Origin: Leptodactylus fallax
Lineage: Eukaryota; Chordata; Amphibia; Anura; Leptodactylidae
DNA length: 64,000 nt
Assembly: GCA_947044405.1 (NCBI GenBank)
Contig: CAMRHE010000011.1
Span: 5,438,501-5,502,500 of the forward strand
Direction: 5' to 3'
Shown in pieces: positions 35,340-49,900 of this stretch. Both the position numbers and the translations under genes were made by a program. The notes beneath the pieces were generated by a model, which was given only the letters and a program-made list of their open reading frames with translations, did no database searches and was not told the DNA's origin. Each line of letters begins with the position of its first letter. Positions within the stretch are counted from its first letter, which is position 1.

Positions 35340-36180
35340 CATATCTGCCTTTCAGGAACTTTGGGAGGATAAGTAACAACCAATGGATAGGTATTCTGAA
35401 TACAAGACTTCATTATTGCCCTGATACAATATGTATAGGTACTAAATAGTGCGGTATACTATGCCATATCTGCTTTTCACGGTCCTGGGAAAGGTACCAG
35501 GTAATACTGTAACAGACTGGTGAATAATCGGTTATATAAAATTATCCTCCCTTCTTACTCGAGCTTGCTGGAATTGTTGTCTTGATTTCTGGGAAAGCTG
35601 GGTAACTTAGCATGCGAAACTGTAATAAGGAAAATTGAATTTACCTAAATAAATCTACCTCCTTGAACTATAATCATACCGTAGCTTGGCAGGACTTCCT
35701 GTTCTGGGACAACATACCAGGTACTGCAGTAATAGGGATTGCTGAATACTAAATATACCTAATAAATTACCAGCTTGCGTCAGACTTCTGGGAAAGTTGG
35801 AAAGCCTATTATGTTGAGCTGCATTAAGTGAATACTATACATAAATACCTCATTGCTATATAACTGCCATATCATGTCAGAAGCACTTTGCAATGCAATG
35901 GGGACTTCTGGAATACTGAGTATACTAATATACTGTAAAATGCCCTTATTGCTCCAAAATCATGTCAGGACTTGCTGGATTTGTCTTTCAGGGTTCGGGG
36001 AAAGCTGGATAATATATAAAATGCTATAATATGGACTGCTGGGTACCAAATATAGTAAATTCTTCTTGCTCTGTAGTAATTCCTTAATTTGACAGATATA
36101 ATACTCTGCTTTCCTGGGATCCTGAAAGGCTTATCTGTTAGTACTGTAATCTGGACTGCTGAAACAAAATTTCTGTATAA
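35340..36180. repeat. Decayed tandem repeat, period about 90-120 bp
   Basis: A TCTGGGAAAGCTGGGTAA-like word followed by ACTGTAAT.GGACTGCTGAATACTAAATATA-like text recurs at about 35,487, 35,591, 35,705, 35,792, 35,905, 35,997 and 36,116. The units are strongly diverged, so this is an old satellite remnant. Confidence 0.65.
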
Positions 36181-38875
36181 AACCCCTTAGTTATGACACA
36201 ACTAGCTTGTTGTTTGCACAAGGTAGATGTAAACAAAAAAAATATAATCCTTACCCCTCCATGGTGTAACTCAAGCCCTGGAGCTGCAGAATTTGCATTG
36301 CACTCCAGTACAGTAATATAGTGAATGGAAGTTAAGCCCTACCCCCCTCCCAAACTTCCTGGGATGTTGTGCTCATTGCCAGTCACCAGCCAAAATTGTG
36401 CAACGTCAGCTAAACTGCTCCGCACAACAGTTTAGCAGTTAATCCTCCAGATAGTTTCTCTCTAGTTCTATTGAAGAAAACAAAAACAAAAAAAAAAAAA
36501 AACACGCACTCCAAAAATATCAAAAGGTATCAAACGCCTTTATTTCATATCAATTAAAATCCATTTCAGTCAAGTGCATACATTTTGGATTGAGATTCCT
36601 TATTCATCACCTCAAAGATAAACCATATCATGCGTCTTTTGTTTTTATCTAAACTCTTTTATACCAGTGTAATACAAGTTTGGTCTACCCTACTCAAGTG
36701 GACCCCCCGTATGCAGGTGTGAACCTAGCGTCAGTTACACAGGTATAATGTTGCATCATTTTAGTGTTCATATTGTAACTGCAATAACCTTTCATCCAGC
36801 CACAGTTCTACTGGATACTATGGTGATCTAACCCTTGCTGTCTAATGTGGAAAATCTGTGTACCTGTGGCCATAATATAGATCCACAGTGTGCCTGTACC
36901 ATGACTGTCCAGAAGGGACCAAAGCCTGAGGCTACATGGAGACATTTTGAAGAAGCAATCCAGCATCTTGGGGCATCTTCATACACTTCACCACCACAGA
37001 TGCAACACTGATTGTCTCCTGGTTGTCTCATCCTGTTGTCTTCTGTTCCTACATTTCCGAGACTTTCCCCTGTGACGTGTACAAACTGAGGCGAGGTCAG
37101 CACACTATTTGTATGGGCCACTGTCTTCCCCAACACGCTGTAGCCCCCATACATTTTGAGATATCACTGGTCAAAGCGGTGGTGCATATACTCTCACTTT
37201 TGGTTTAATCAGTGTTCAAGAGAATATGAATGAACAGCTGACAGTGCAGGGTGAGGAGAAAATGATTTTATTATTCTCCTTCTTATCAGATAACCCCACG
37301 GGAGGGTACCATGGACTTTAGTTCATGATCTACCCCCCCCCCCCATTATCAGTCAGAAGCAAACTTAAATACATCAATGATTCATCATACATCAATGCTG
37401 ACTGCAGCACCTAAGTCGTTTTACAGAGAGAAAGTAAAATAAGCCTTATTCCCCTTGTTAATAATAATCAATAAAAAAACACACAAATGGTATCACCACA
37501 TCCAAAACAACCCCCTAAAATAAAATTAGTATGTTATTTATTCTACATGTTAAACCTTAACGTTCAGATTCTAGAATTGATGTTTTCTGATCATCTCGCC
37601 TCTCAAAAACTGATCAAAAATTTTATGTACCCACAAAATACAAGGTCTGGTAAAGCTACATTGAAATAAAATGTAAAAAGTTATGAAAGCGGGAATACAG
37701 AGAGGGATAAAAGGTTACTATTTCAGCAATAAATTCAAAATCTGCAATAAAAATGTGACGATTATGGGAGGGTTGACAGAGAGCCTGTCTGCTTAAAAAT
37801 GGTTACCTGAAGACACCTGCAGGCCCCATAGACTATAATGGTGTCCGTTTACGCCTTAGGGGTTAACGTGAATTCATTGGTGAATTTCTATAAAAGACTC
37901 AACAATGGGAAGGGATTTATATAAATATTTATTTGGTGTGATGTTTACAGGAGTTTCCTTTTGTAGTAACTGAAAATAGAATAATTTGACATAAAACATT
38001 ACAGTCTTGTATAAAGAAAATACAGAAAGATTCCTATAGCAGTGAATATGTACAGTAAGTAAACATCCTGCTTACAGAAGTAGCATTAGATCTATGCTAA
38101 AAGGGTTCATTGGATAGATCCTAAAAATTCAACATGCTTTCCATTGACATGCTGTCAAGAAAATAACAATCCACTGAAGAATTATGACATTGACCTATAT
38201 AGTATAGTAGCAATGTTCATGTCCACCTCATGAGCTGAGTGCTGGGGAACACACATGCTCAGACACTTCTCTACAGTCAGGTGTATTATTTCTGGTCTAT
38301 ACAATGATAAATGGTGGGACAACCGTGGCAAACCCTTATTAAGCATAGATAACAAAAAGAGATATGACTGGGTCTAATGTAGCCCAGTGGTTTTGTAATG
38401 ACACTAAACAGAGTTGTCAAGGAAATACAGAAAAGCTCTTCAAAATGGACTCCTGTAACATTGCTGTCTGTTAACAGATCTAGCTTACCTTGGGTGGTTG
38501 TTTTACTTTTTCACACTGTAAAATATGCTAAAGGAATTTTATTGTAGAACTCCTTTAAGAAGAACAAAGAGATTGTCTAAAATCTAAAAAAAAAATGGCC
38601 TGCATTTTCCCCCCAAAAACAGCACCTCCCTTGCAACTTGCCCCATTCAACTGTAAATCATAATCGTTTTTCTAATACAGATTATACCAAATTTTTAACT
38701 CCACAGGATAGGTGATAATTGCCTGATTTGTAGGGTTCCTGGGACTCCTGTCGGAATGGAGTGGCAGGTTGAGCATGGACCCTCACTGATCAGGCAGGTT
38801 CCATATGGGTAGGTCAAGTTGAAATCTTGGCACAACCCTTTAAATAAATGACTTATGACTATTCTAAAAATGAAA
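36181..38875. other. Intergenic stretch with repeat scraps
   Basis: Contains an A-rich tract (36,480-36,502), a MITE family D end (GCAGGTGTGAACCTAGCG, about 36,714), a C-run (37,334-37,343), a piece resembling the repeat at 51.6 kb (about 37,470-37,770) and a D-like scrap at 37,780-37,870. No exon is recognised. Confidence 0.4.
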
Positions 38876-38876
38876 T

Positions 38877-39391
38877 TAAAGATGTTGTCAGGGCAAAAAA
38901 TGTATTATTTAAATAGGTAGGGGGAGGTGGGAAAAAAAAAAATAAAAAATCACCTATCCCTGGTGCTCCGGTGTCCTCCCAGAATGGTTCAGTTCTGCTG
39001 CTCAGCTGTCTTCTTGAAGTGAAATTCCTCGCCGGCTGTGACGTCCCGGGTCGCTTCTGCTGAAGCAGCTGATTGGCCTCAGTGGTCACGTGACCGATGA
39101 GGTCAATCGGCGACCTCAGGGGCCTTAGGAAGAGACCCGAGATGTCACAAGTAGTGACATCACGTGTCCTTCACTGAAGCAGCTGACTGGCCCCTCGGCA
39201 GTCACATGCGGTGGGGACTTCCACCAGAAGATAACGAACCAGCAGAATCGGATCACACTGGGAGGCACCAGAGCACCGGGAAAAAGTGAGATGATTTTTA
39301 AATTTTTATTTATTTTTTTTTTTTTTACATTTTTTTCACCTCCCCCGACCTATTTAAAAAATAACACTTTTGCCCGGACAACCCCTTTAAA
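38877..39391. repeat. MITE family F, copy 2, palindromic
   Basis: The left end TTAAAGATGTTGTCAGGGCA is mirrored by TTGCCCGGACAACCCCTTTA. Inner arms (TCCCTGGTGCTCCGGTGTCC against GGAGGCACCAGAGCACCGGG) also fold back. The centre is GC-rich. It shares inner words with the copy at 48.8 kb. Confidence 0.85.
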
Positions 39392-40065
39392 TATTATTAT
39401 TGGTCATTTAAGGACCAGCCATAACACTTTTGGCAGCTGATATATTCACTATGTACCAGTAACTGTTAGCAGTATCAGGATTCACATTAAGAGCATATCT
39501 GAGTAAACTAAAATAAATTGAGGCAGTCTAGAAATGTGTTCTGGTCAAGAGAGGTACTTAAAATATTTCTTGTCCCATCTTAATATAGTGAGGAAATAAT
39601 TTGTACTTTATTATTGTCAGCAGCATTGTAAAAATCTTTACAAAAATACATTCTGAAACTTTCTTGGCACTAACACTTTAAGTAAATACTGTCAACAAAG
39701 TGAATAAAAAAAATAGTATGAAAGGGCATGGCGTACCTGTAATTCATAATACATATAACAAATGTGGACAGATGAATTATAAAATAAGCAGCATACATAG
39801 CACTATGTTACATACATACAATCAAATGCAGTGGTCATGGACACAGGAATGGATACAGAAAATAAATAAATAAAAAAACAGAGTTAGAATATTGTCTTGT
39901 AATGTGCAAAATGCAAGACACCTATGGAAACCAGAAAACTGCTTCAAGAAAATGATTACATTATTTTCATAATGATAACCTTAAAAGGGGTAATCCTATT
40001 TTAACTAAAGTCTGTCTGGTTCAAAATAGCTCACAAAACATATAATAGTGCTATGTAGGCCTTTA
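39392..40065. other. Intergenic or 3' UTR of the minus-strand gene
   Basis: The minus-strand poly(A) signal candidate AATAAA (complement TTTATT at about 39,606) lies here. No exon. Confidence 0.4.
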
Positions 40066-40407
40066 TAGGAGCAGAAACATACCTTTATGGCAACAAGCCG
40101 ATGAAGCAGTGCAAAGATAGCCATCTTTTTATGGATAAGCAAATCAACGTGCAAGTGCACTGGGGGCGGGGCCTGACTTACAAGATATGTTTACAGACAA
40201 CTGTTATGCAGACAAATAATGTCAATTACAGCTAAGGAGAGAAACTGTGCATTTCATAAGTAGAGCTACAGCATTTGCAACTGTCTGTAGGCAAATCTGG
40301 CTCACCTCTGCACTTGCAGGCTGATTTATTTACATATCCATAAAAAGATGATTATCTCTGCATGGTATCATTGTTTTGTGGCCACAGAGGTATGTTTCTG
40401 CTACTAT
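40066..40407. repeat. Foldback element (GCAGAAACATACCT)
   Basis: The left arm GGAGCAGAAACATACCTTTA..CATCTTTTTATGGATA and the right arm complement (TATCCATAAAAAGATGA..AGGTATGTTTCTGC) are about 110 bp, spanning 342 bp. Confidence 0.82.
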
Positions 40408-40762
40408 TAAGAGCCCCTACACGGCACAATTATTGGTTTGAGAAGCATTTTGGAACCGACTGACTCCCTTCAAACATTAATAGCATCTCCACAGGATATC
40501 CCATAAATGTCATGTACATGTGGGTCCCACAGCCGACCACAATCCTGCTGCTGCTCTGAATCGAGTGCATGTGGCAGTTACAAAAACAGCAAGAAGCAGG
40601 CAGAACTCCCCTGGAGGTGAATGGCTATTTCTAGATTCACAGCAGCTAAACCTGACCTCTGTTTTTGAAACAGACACCCCCCCATAGGTGAGACATCTAC
40701 AGGATATGCTATGAATGTATGAGATGGTAAAACCCCTTTAACCATTTCAAGTAAACATCAGT

Positions 40763-40911
40763 TTAAATCATGTAGTTTTTCTTCAAAACCTCTAGATATT
40801 GCTGTGTCGCTCTTGAAACTGGATCTTGGTCTGTGTTCAGGTTTCTAAGGGAACCAGCTATTGAGCCAACAGGGGAGATTCTGGTACATCCAGCTTCCAG
40901 CTCAGCATTAG
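40763..40911 (-). CDS. ANKRD26-like terminal exon
   Basis: The acceptor is TATTTTTAG. It encodes ANAELEAGCTRISPVGSIAG ... QQYLEVLKKNYMI and TAA (40,763-40,765). The extreme C-terminus VLKKNYMI is the family hallmark. Confidence 0.95.
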
Positions 40912-43900
40912 CTAAAAATAAAAAAGAAATAGAACAATAAGACAGCTTATATTGTATACACTATAGTTATAGCAGGGAGCCTAAAATCTTTACATGCAGC
41001 TTTTTAGTACATTATATGACAAAAAGCAAGCCTATTTTTATAATACAAGGGTGGACAGACCTGATGAGTGGACAGACAGGTGGAAGTTCCATGTTGGGGC
41101 TACAACAATGAGTAGCAGAAGCCTCAGTTTTGAATGCATAGATCCATGTGCTGCAACACATACCGGCCACATCTGCAAGCCTGGCTATAATCTTACACAA
41201 TGCTCTACTTTCTCACTGCCATCAGCTAGTGACAACAAGGGTGCACCAGAGCTGTTCTACACTGCTCCAAATAATTACATTACGCCCAAAAAACTGTTCT
41301 TATGTTCTACAGTGTGGTACCTATACAGCAATGTACATTAGGCCAAATAACAGCCACACACAAACGCCAAAACCTTCATGCTGATCGCATAAAAATAACA
41401 ATATAATTTTCTGTCACATAACAGTAATCATAAAATAATCATATTGAAATGCCCACAGAATAGTTTTTTTTTATACAGCAGTACCCATACTGATACATAA
41501 AAAGGCTCATGATCCACACTGTGGTCATCTGTACAAGGTTATACCACAACAGGCACAGTAGGAACACTGACACATTAGGTTAGATGTTATTGTCACATAC
41601 CTTGATCTAGTTCTTTAGCAATATTTTTTTCTAGCTCCTGCTGCATCTGAAACAGTTTTGAGATTCAATATATTAGACACACAAGGAAGCTGATCAACCA
41701 GGTAAATGAAGGTTATACAACAAAGGATGTTCTCCAAGTAAAGGTGCCCATAGCTGTCGGCCAAACGCTTCTTCAACTGCCAGCTATTCCTTCCCCATAT
41801 ACACGACTGAACATTGATATTGCAACTATAAGAAGTAAAAGTCTTCAAATCATATGAACATATTGATATGGCAGTGATATGACAATATTCAAAACTTCTG
41901 AGCTTATTCAGTTTCAAGTACAAGCACCACACACCAAAATACATGTACTTACACACCTTGGCATGCTAACAATGAGGTTATTAATGGTTATCTGTGGAAT
42001 GTTATGCCATGCTGAATGCACCTGGACACACAAATCATCAAGATTGGCTGCTGGCAGCCCCGCTTGGAATTGGCAAACCAATGACGTCACAGATGTGCTC
42101 AATGCAGGCCATGGTGGCAGGTTTAGGCTAAGCAAGTTGTTCACACTAGCACGAGCAACATGCTGCCTGTTATTGCCCTGTTGAAAAATGGCTCCACAAC
42201 CAAATCAATGTCAAGTGTACTTCAAATGAAGACTAGTTGGACTGCACTTGATGTGATTTTTGAGGTTTCATGTGACTTTTAGGCTAAGGCCCCATGCTGC
42301 AGAAAAGCAGCTTTATTGTTGCAGTTTTTTTTTAAGCCAAAACCAGGGGTGGATTGAGCAGAAGTAGAATAGCTTCCTATATATTTCCTATTCCTTTTGT
42401 AGCCATTCTTGGCTTTGGCTCAAAAAAACACTGAAAACAAAAAAAAAAAAGCTGCTTTTCCACAATCTGGGGCCTTAGCCTTAATCGGACTTTTATGCTC
42501 CTCCCACATGCCACAGATTGGAGCTAGATGCTTGAAAATTTGATCATTTGCACATCTTTGAGACACCTGTTACTTCCTTAATTTGCATAGCCTTATGGCA
42601 TGGTGTAACAATTTCAATGTTGAAGAGAGGACATGTGTTTTTTGTAGAAAGAACAGTAAGTTCCTGCCACCTCTGGTGTTAGTGAAATGTGAAGTGTTGA
42701 AATTTAACATGCCCATTCCATCTTTTCCCTAACACCATATATCAGAGGAGAGTCAGTAAGCTTCCCATACAAGTTATGCTAGGTTCACACCTGCGTTCGG
42801 GTTTCCGTTTGGGAGGTCCGCTTGGGGACCACCTGAACGGAAACCTAATCCACTTTACAAAAGCGGTTACCAGTGGAAACCCGGGGACCCCATAGAGTAT
42901 AATGGGGTCTGCCGGATTTCACCCAAAAAATGCGAAGAGAAAAGAGCTGCCTGCAGAGCTTTTCTCTCCGCATTTTTCAAGCGGAATGGGGAAACGGAAT
43001 CCCCTAGCGGTCACCCAGCGCAGGTGTGAACCTAGCCTTATATATTTGGCCAGTCCCACCAAAGTCTTTAACTTAATCTTTTCTTTAATTTATATAGGGG
43101 TCTTTATACTGCATCTCTACATTTATGTCTCAACAATAAAGTAAAAGTTTCTGCTCCATTTTGTTTTAGAATATTTTTGTTAAGGAGTAACCATTGTTTC
43201 AATTTTTTTGTACAGTAAATAATTAGTTTAGGTGAATATAAAGCAGGGTTCACACTACCGTTGGATTCCGTTATGAAGGTGTCTGTTAACAAAAAAAAAC
43301 AAAAACGGACACCTATCATAACAGACATTAATGGACACTAGCTGATGTTAATGTGTCCGTTTTTTTAACTGATCCAATTAATGGATCAGTTAAAAAACGG
43401 ATGCATCAGTTAGTGTCCGTTTTTTGTTTTTTTCTGAGAATGAGCAGAAACAAGACGGACATAAAATAAAGGACAGTAACTGATGGCTATCTGTTACTGT
43501 CCGTTATAAGTCAGTTACCCATAGACTTCAATGTTAAATAAATAACAGACACTTGCTGTCCGTCAAGAATCCGTTTTTCCAAACGGACAAAAAAGTCCTG
43601 CATGTAGGATTTTTTGTCCGCGGAAAAAAAACGGACTTCTGTCGGATTGGGTGTAAACGGACACAAATGGACAATAACGGACACAATATAAAAACCAATT
43701 GAAATGAATGGAAATTTTAACGGATTTCTGACGGTTCAGCTAGTGTCCGATGCTAAAATCTTGTAAAGTACAATAGCTACGGACACTACTGACGGTAACC
43801 AACGGTAGTGTGAATGCCCCCTAAGAATAAACGAATATAAGAACAAATAAAATAAGTCTCAGGGAAAAAAACAACTTCTATTTCATGTTGCCAGCTCCTC

Positions 43901-46900
43901 GCCAGCCTGCTAAACTGCTCAATTCACTGCCAGATCAGTTTTCACTGATAATAGGCTACAATTCATAGAATTAATATTGTCTGCAACACAAATAGTGAAT
44001 CAACACTGAACCTATCGCCTCACACATAAATATGTAGGCACCAAGAAAACAACAGCTATAAATAATTTTGTTGCTACATGAGCTAGTCCTATTTATATAC
44101 TGATCTGACTTTATATATGTAAGTACTTTCAATACATGCACCTGTACTTTTATATAAATGAATTTATTGTTATTTATTGATTACTAAGTAGGACGGTTTG
44201 GTGCCTGTATCCTGGAGTATATTCCAGTTTGTTCCTGTGGTATTTTCATCTTGCCAGACAGGTTTTTTTTTCTCATGTTATTCTGTGTAATGTGATATTT
44301 TTGTATATGTAATAAATTAGATAACACATTTTTACAAGGGATTAGTTGTTGGTTACCTTTTTTGACAATTTATAGAAGTCTATGGAAAGGGGAGTGGGAG
44401 GAAGTAGAGGAATGATTGAGAAGCAGAGAGACATGGACATCCTGGAGTAGATAATAGCCAGATGCCTATTTCACCAGAGCTTTATTCACATCTAAACTGC
44501 TCAGTTCTGCTAAAATCTTCTGGAAAAATTAATTATAATGCTACGTTTTGGTCAAAGAAGTAAAAAAAAAAAAACAAGGCAAAACACAATGAAAAACACA
44601 AGTAGAATGTGTTTTATTGCACTGCATTTTCCGCTGCGTTCCGTAATGTGTAGCCTTAGCCTACAAGAGATGTCTATGTAACCTGATCTGCCTGTGAGCT
44701 GTAGCCTATCTTCAGTGAAAATGGCTCTGAGCAGTGAATTAAGCAGATCAGCAGAGAGGAGAGGGCTAGTAAGGGGAGATATATATCTTATCAGTGGATA
44801 ATGCTTCTAACAAACTCTTATATTTACCTGAACTATTTATTTACAAAAAAATTCAGACAACAGTTATTCTTTAAGTGCATAAATGAATGTATATCTTAAA
44901 AAAAAATAAAATAAATTACTTATTGAGCTTGGGTGTTTTTAAGCTCTGCTCCATTAGGACAGAAATAGGATTAGAATTTCTTAAACTAGGCATACATATT
45001 AGAATAAGGTCTGTGGATCCCACAACAATCCAATGCGCATCGAGTTTCCCTGATTGTTACTATACAGCAGATGCAGAAAATAAAGATTGGACATGTTGGA
45101 TTTTAAGATGTCCTGTTCCTTTGTTCTACCAGGATATAAGATATGGCTAATGGTTTATTTTCCCAGTGAAATGAGCATCCAAGCTAACCTGAAGAAATGT
45201 AATTAACAAGCAACGCTGAAGAAAAGGAATTTTGAGGTCAGATATGAAAATCAAATGCTGCAGATGAGAGATGAATCGCAGGTCACCCCTTTAAAATTGG
45301 TCGAGGTTCCATAAGAATGCCAGCTCTGCAGTTACATAACTTGTGATTTGAACAGGTAGTGGTTTTATCATGAAAGAGCTGGATGACATTACATGGATGA
45401 ATGACTGCATCAAATACTCAAATCTAGTTAAGTACACATTCACACGACAGAGTTTCAGCCATTAAATTCGGTCAGGGTGTTGGCCGTATTTACCGACCTG
45501 CACCTTATGCCTCCAAGCGACATACTTTCCTGTACCGATTTCACACTTGGTTGTGTGAATGTAACCTAAGGATTTTCCAGGATCAGGATCTTGGTGGCTG
45601 TTGTTAGGATACACTATTAATATCAGATCAGTGGAGGTCTGAGTCTTAACCAAAAACATACAAAAAGGATAATGTGGTATTTGTACAGGGAATGTCTAAA
45701 CCACAAAAAAGAATAGTGTACACTATTTCTTTTTTGAGGTTTGAGTCTTGCCTCCCATGCAAGCACTCGGGTGAGTGGTGTGAAGTTTTCACTGCTTAAC
45801 TTGCTCTGTCTACCTGCATATACATACAGTAGCAGCAGAGCATTGTATTTCAACTTTGCTCTGTTCAGTTGCCTGAGAGAAAACTGCAATACTTTGCAAC
45901 GATTCTACTAAGCAGACATCATGCTTGTAGCCAGACTGAGATAAACACTGAAGAGGCTATAGTGCTCACACAAGAGCCAGGGCTCCTACAGTCAAGTGTT
46001 GAATATTCTTTTGATTTAGTTACTGTTAAAAGAAAGAACACGGTCTATGAACAAGTACAACTGACCTTGGTAAAGTAAGACTCCACTTGATTTGCAGCGA
46101 GAGTATTCCCAACTGTATTAAGCAAGCCTCCACTAAGTCCCAAACTCCTGTTGAATGGCAGGCTGCTGCTGAGACGTGCCAGATGACTCGTGTCTACTAC
46201 AGGACTGGCACCCATGCTTCCATTTAGAAAAGTACTTGCAATTAATGACTTGTTCCTCTGCCTCTCATTAAGAAGTTTGCTGTTGGTTTCTGCAAGTCTT
46301 TCATTAGCTCTGTGAACAGAAAGATGCAAAATGTTTGATGCAGATAGTCCATACCTGTTCCATTGCATGTCAACAAATATTACTTACCTTTCTAGTTTTG
46401 ATGTCAGAGATTTTCTCGTCTTCTGCTCTTCAGCATATAACTCCTTCAGTCTGTATAAGTCCTGCTTAGTGGAGTCCTTCTCACTCATGTTTTCTTGTTG
46501 GGCACCCTTAAGCCTGTGGAGTTCAGACTCTAAGTCTTGAATTCGATGCTCCATCTGACTCCTGACAGAAGCATCATTTTCAGCTCTCATTTGTTCTAGC
46601 TTGTCCTGTGAAGCTGCATGTGCCTGGAAAGAAAGATATAATACTAATTAGAAACCACTCTGAAAGAGTAGGAGACTGCCTGTGGTGACCTTAATGTACC
46701 ACTGTCATTTGACATGCGTGGCACTTGTGGAATGCAACCATCTGTAAGATGTTCACACCAAGTTAGGACAGTGAGCATAGAGCCACTAGAATGTTTTTCA
46801 CTATTGATCAGAGCAGAGTCCGACTTATAGGGCTATCAAGTGTTGTCCCCTGTGCACCAACTGCTTCAATTGCATAAGACTTTAAGGCTAAGGCCCCACA

Positions 46901-49900
46901 TTGCGGAAAGGCAGCTTATTTTGTTGCAGATTTTGTTGCGTTTTTTTGAGCCAAAGCCAAGAATGGCTACAAAAGGAATTGGACATATATAGGAAGTTCT
47001 TATACTTCTACCTTCTGCTCAATCCACTCCTGTGTTTGGCTCAAAAAACCGCAGCAAAACCTGTAACAAAAAAAGCTGCGTTTCTGCAACAAATCTACAA
47101 AAGTAGAATATATAAAAAGGTATGTTGTTTATCACTGTAATGTGTTCTATAACATGGTGGAGAAAAATTTAAATGCTTTAAAGGGAAGGGGTTATCTGGG
47201 ACCTGAAAATAAATGTCTCATCTTTAGGATATTAGAGCAGTGGGGGTCCAACTCCTGGCACCTGTGTCAGCTGCTTGAAGGAGTTGCAATGCTCTAGCAT
47301 CCTTTCATTGTATACTAAGTACAGCTCGGTTTTAGTATTAGCTGTTCCTAGTAAACAATGAATGGGACAAAGCTCCTTTTAACAGCTGATTGTGAAGGTG
47401 CTGAGAGATGGACCTCCACTGATCTAATACTGATAGCCTCTAAGGAGAGGACATCAAGTTTAAGTTTATAGATATCCCCTTTAATGCAAATACATTAAAG
47501 TGATGCACCATATATCTCTTCATAACATAAATGTGCTTTGTTACAAATATCTCACCGAATATATAACATAAGATCCAAAAAAAGCAAGAAAATTCATACC
47601 TGTAGGAAGAGATTGACCTCCTCCAGTTGCTGTCTTAATTCTTGTCTGCCCCTCTCATCTACTTCCTTTTTATACATGTCTAGATAACTTTGACTCATCT
47701 TGCTTGAGTCAATACATCTTTTCAGTTCAGCCAATTCCTCCTCTAGCTGTCTTTTGCCTCTTTCTAACCTCTCAATATTCTTGTATAATTTCTTGTTTGT
47801 GGACACTTCTTCTTGCATGTCACGGTTTATAGATTCTAATTCCATATATCTGCGGGATTCTTTTTCCATTTGCGAAGACAGTTCCTCAATCTGTGTTGTT
47901 CAGGGAATTTGTAAGACAAAAGGTCAGACAAGTAAAAATCCTCATACTATTCTTTATAATTTAATTTTCAACACATTATACAATTTTAAACTCTTCTGCA
48001 TGTCTGGTATAAAAATAGTTTAAGAACTAAAAAAAAAAAAAAAAAAATCTGTGACTGGTACCAGCGCAGCTTAAAAGGGTAATGTGCAAACAGATAGAGA
48101 TTGACAGGTAGAGATGCTGATGTACAATTCTTTACACCACCGAGCTGTAAACTCAACAAATGCTTTTCAGGTCCTCTATCCACAAAATAGCTGGAAGTTT
48201 CCGCATTGCAAATACATCAGATGTAAACACCTTGTCATATTTCCTGTTCCCAGATAAAACTAAATATTTTACATACCTAGGAGAACTTATCAAGTACAAA
48301 GCCAGTATGTTCAGCAGAAACATAAGTTACTTAAGGGCACAGTGAGCAGAGTTGGCATTAGGGGTGTGCAACCTGTGCTTATCATAGGTTCACATCTGTT
48401 TTGGAGGCTCCATTACTCAAATTTGGTCTTTGTTATTTTTACTGGAGAAAAAAAACGGACTCGATGAAGGAAACCCAATGTGCCCATTTATAATTATAAA
48501 TAAATTATAAATCAATGGGAGTGGGAAGGGATGACCTGTTTTCTGAGGTTTATTGCCATACTTCTAATTTATTAAAAAGAAGCACAATGTAGTATAAATG
48601 TTGTGAAAATTCACCTAATTTTTTTACGCTGCCCATGTAGCATAGTATAGTTGCACTTTTTTTGTTTTTGCTCCTCTTTAAAGCAAAAAAGGTGCACATT
48701 ATAAATACATTGTAAAATGTTACACCACATATTACTTCCCAATTATAAAAAACAAAGTGATGAGCCTTTTGTAAAAGTCTGAAGATATATTTTGCACCTA
48801 AGTCTTGTGCTTAAAATATTAAAGAGGTTGTCCACGCTAAAACCATACTCATCTGTCCCCGGGGCTCCGGTGTCCTCCCAGTGCAGTCCAATCCTGCTGT
48901 TCGACTGTCTTCTTTTGCCAGCTGTGACGTCTCGAGTCCCTACTGCTGAGGCCACTGATAGGCCAATCAGCGGCCTAAGGAAGGGACCCGTTTCTTTTGC
49001 TGAATCCGCTGAATGGCCTTAGCAGTCATGTGCGTCAGGGACTTCTGCTGGAAGAAAACACTGGAGTGGCAGAAACGGACCCCGGTGGGAGACACTGGAG
49101 CATCGGGGACAGGTATGGGGTTTTTTTTTCCCACCTCCCCGGGCCTAACTAGAAAAACATTTTTAGCCTGGACAACTCCTTTAAAAATAGGTGCAAAAGG
49201 CTTCATAATTCCCCTATAAAAGTTTTGTTGAGCACTGTTGCTGTCCATCATGTGATTACTTTAGGTTTCTGTGTCCCTTTTAACAGAACAGGAAAACAGA
49301 AATATGAGGAGTGTAGACGTGAAACTAGCCTAAATCTACAACTTTCTAATAAGCTTTATCTTTGAATTCTTCACCATTTGAGCTATGCTCATGTGATGTT
49401 ACACATCTACATTTTTAATCACATTAACCCATGCACTTTTATAAACCACACACTTGTATTGCATTTTTGATCAGTAAAGAGGAAAATGAGGAAGAAAAAA
49501 CTGGGAAAATTTGAGAGCGCTGCTGAACAATAAGGACTTGCATTAAAGTAAATGCGTTTCATTGGTTCCAGTAGGACATACAGAGGCAAAAGTGCAACAC
49601 TTTTCAACGCCAAACTGGCGTATTCATCAGGTCAGGGCCGTGGTGTCCTACGATTTACGTAGGTCCCTGGGTAAGAGCTGCAGCTGACTTTTACGGCTTC
49701 CCATTCTGAATCAATCATTCCAACTACGGGCGCCAGGTTATACATTTTTTTTTCTCTTGTGTCCTTCACATTTTTGATCAGCATTAGTCATTTTCATTTG
49801 TGTAGAAAAAACAGCACACACATTAACATGCATAAAAATAGCACAGAAGCTACTACATGGGCTGCTTTTACTCGTGTTAATGCATACACTGTTATTTCTA

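Noticed and set aside
36828..37154. A 108-aa minus-strand ORF between the two genes
   Set aside because: No domain, no splice-site support and no similarity recognised; likely chance.
40994..41341. A 115-aa plus-strand ORF as an exon
   Set aside because: It has no recognisable domain or splice context and lies in an intron of the minus-strand gene.
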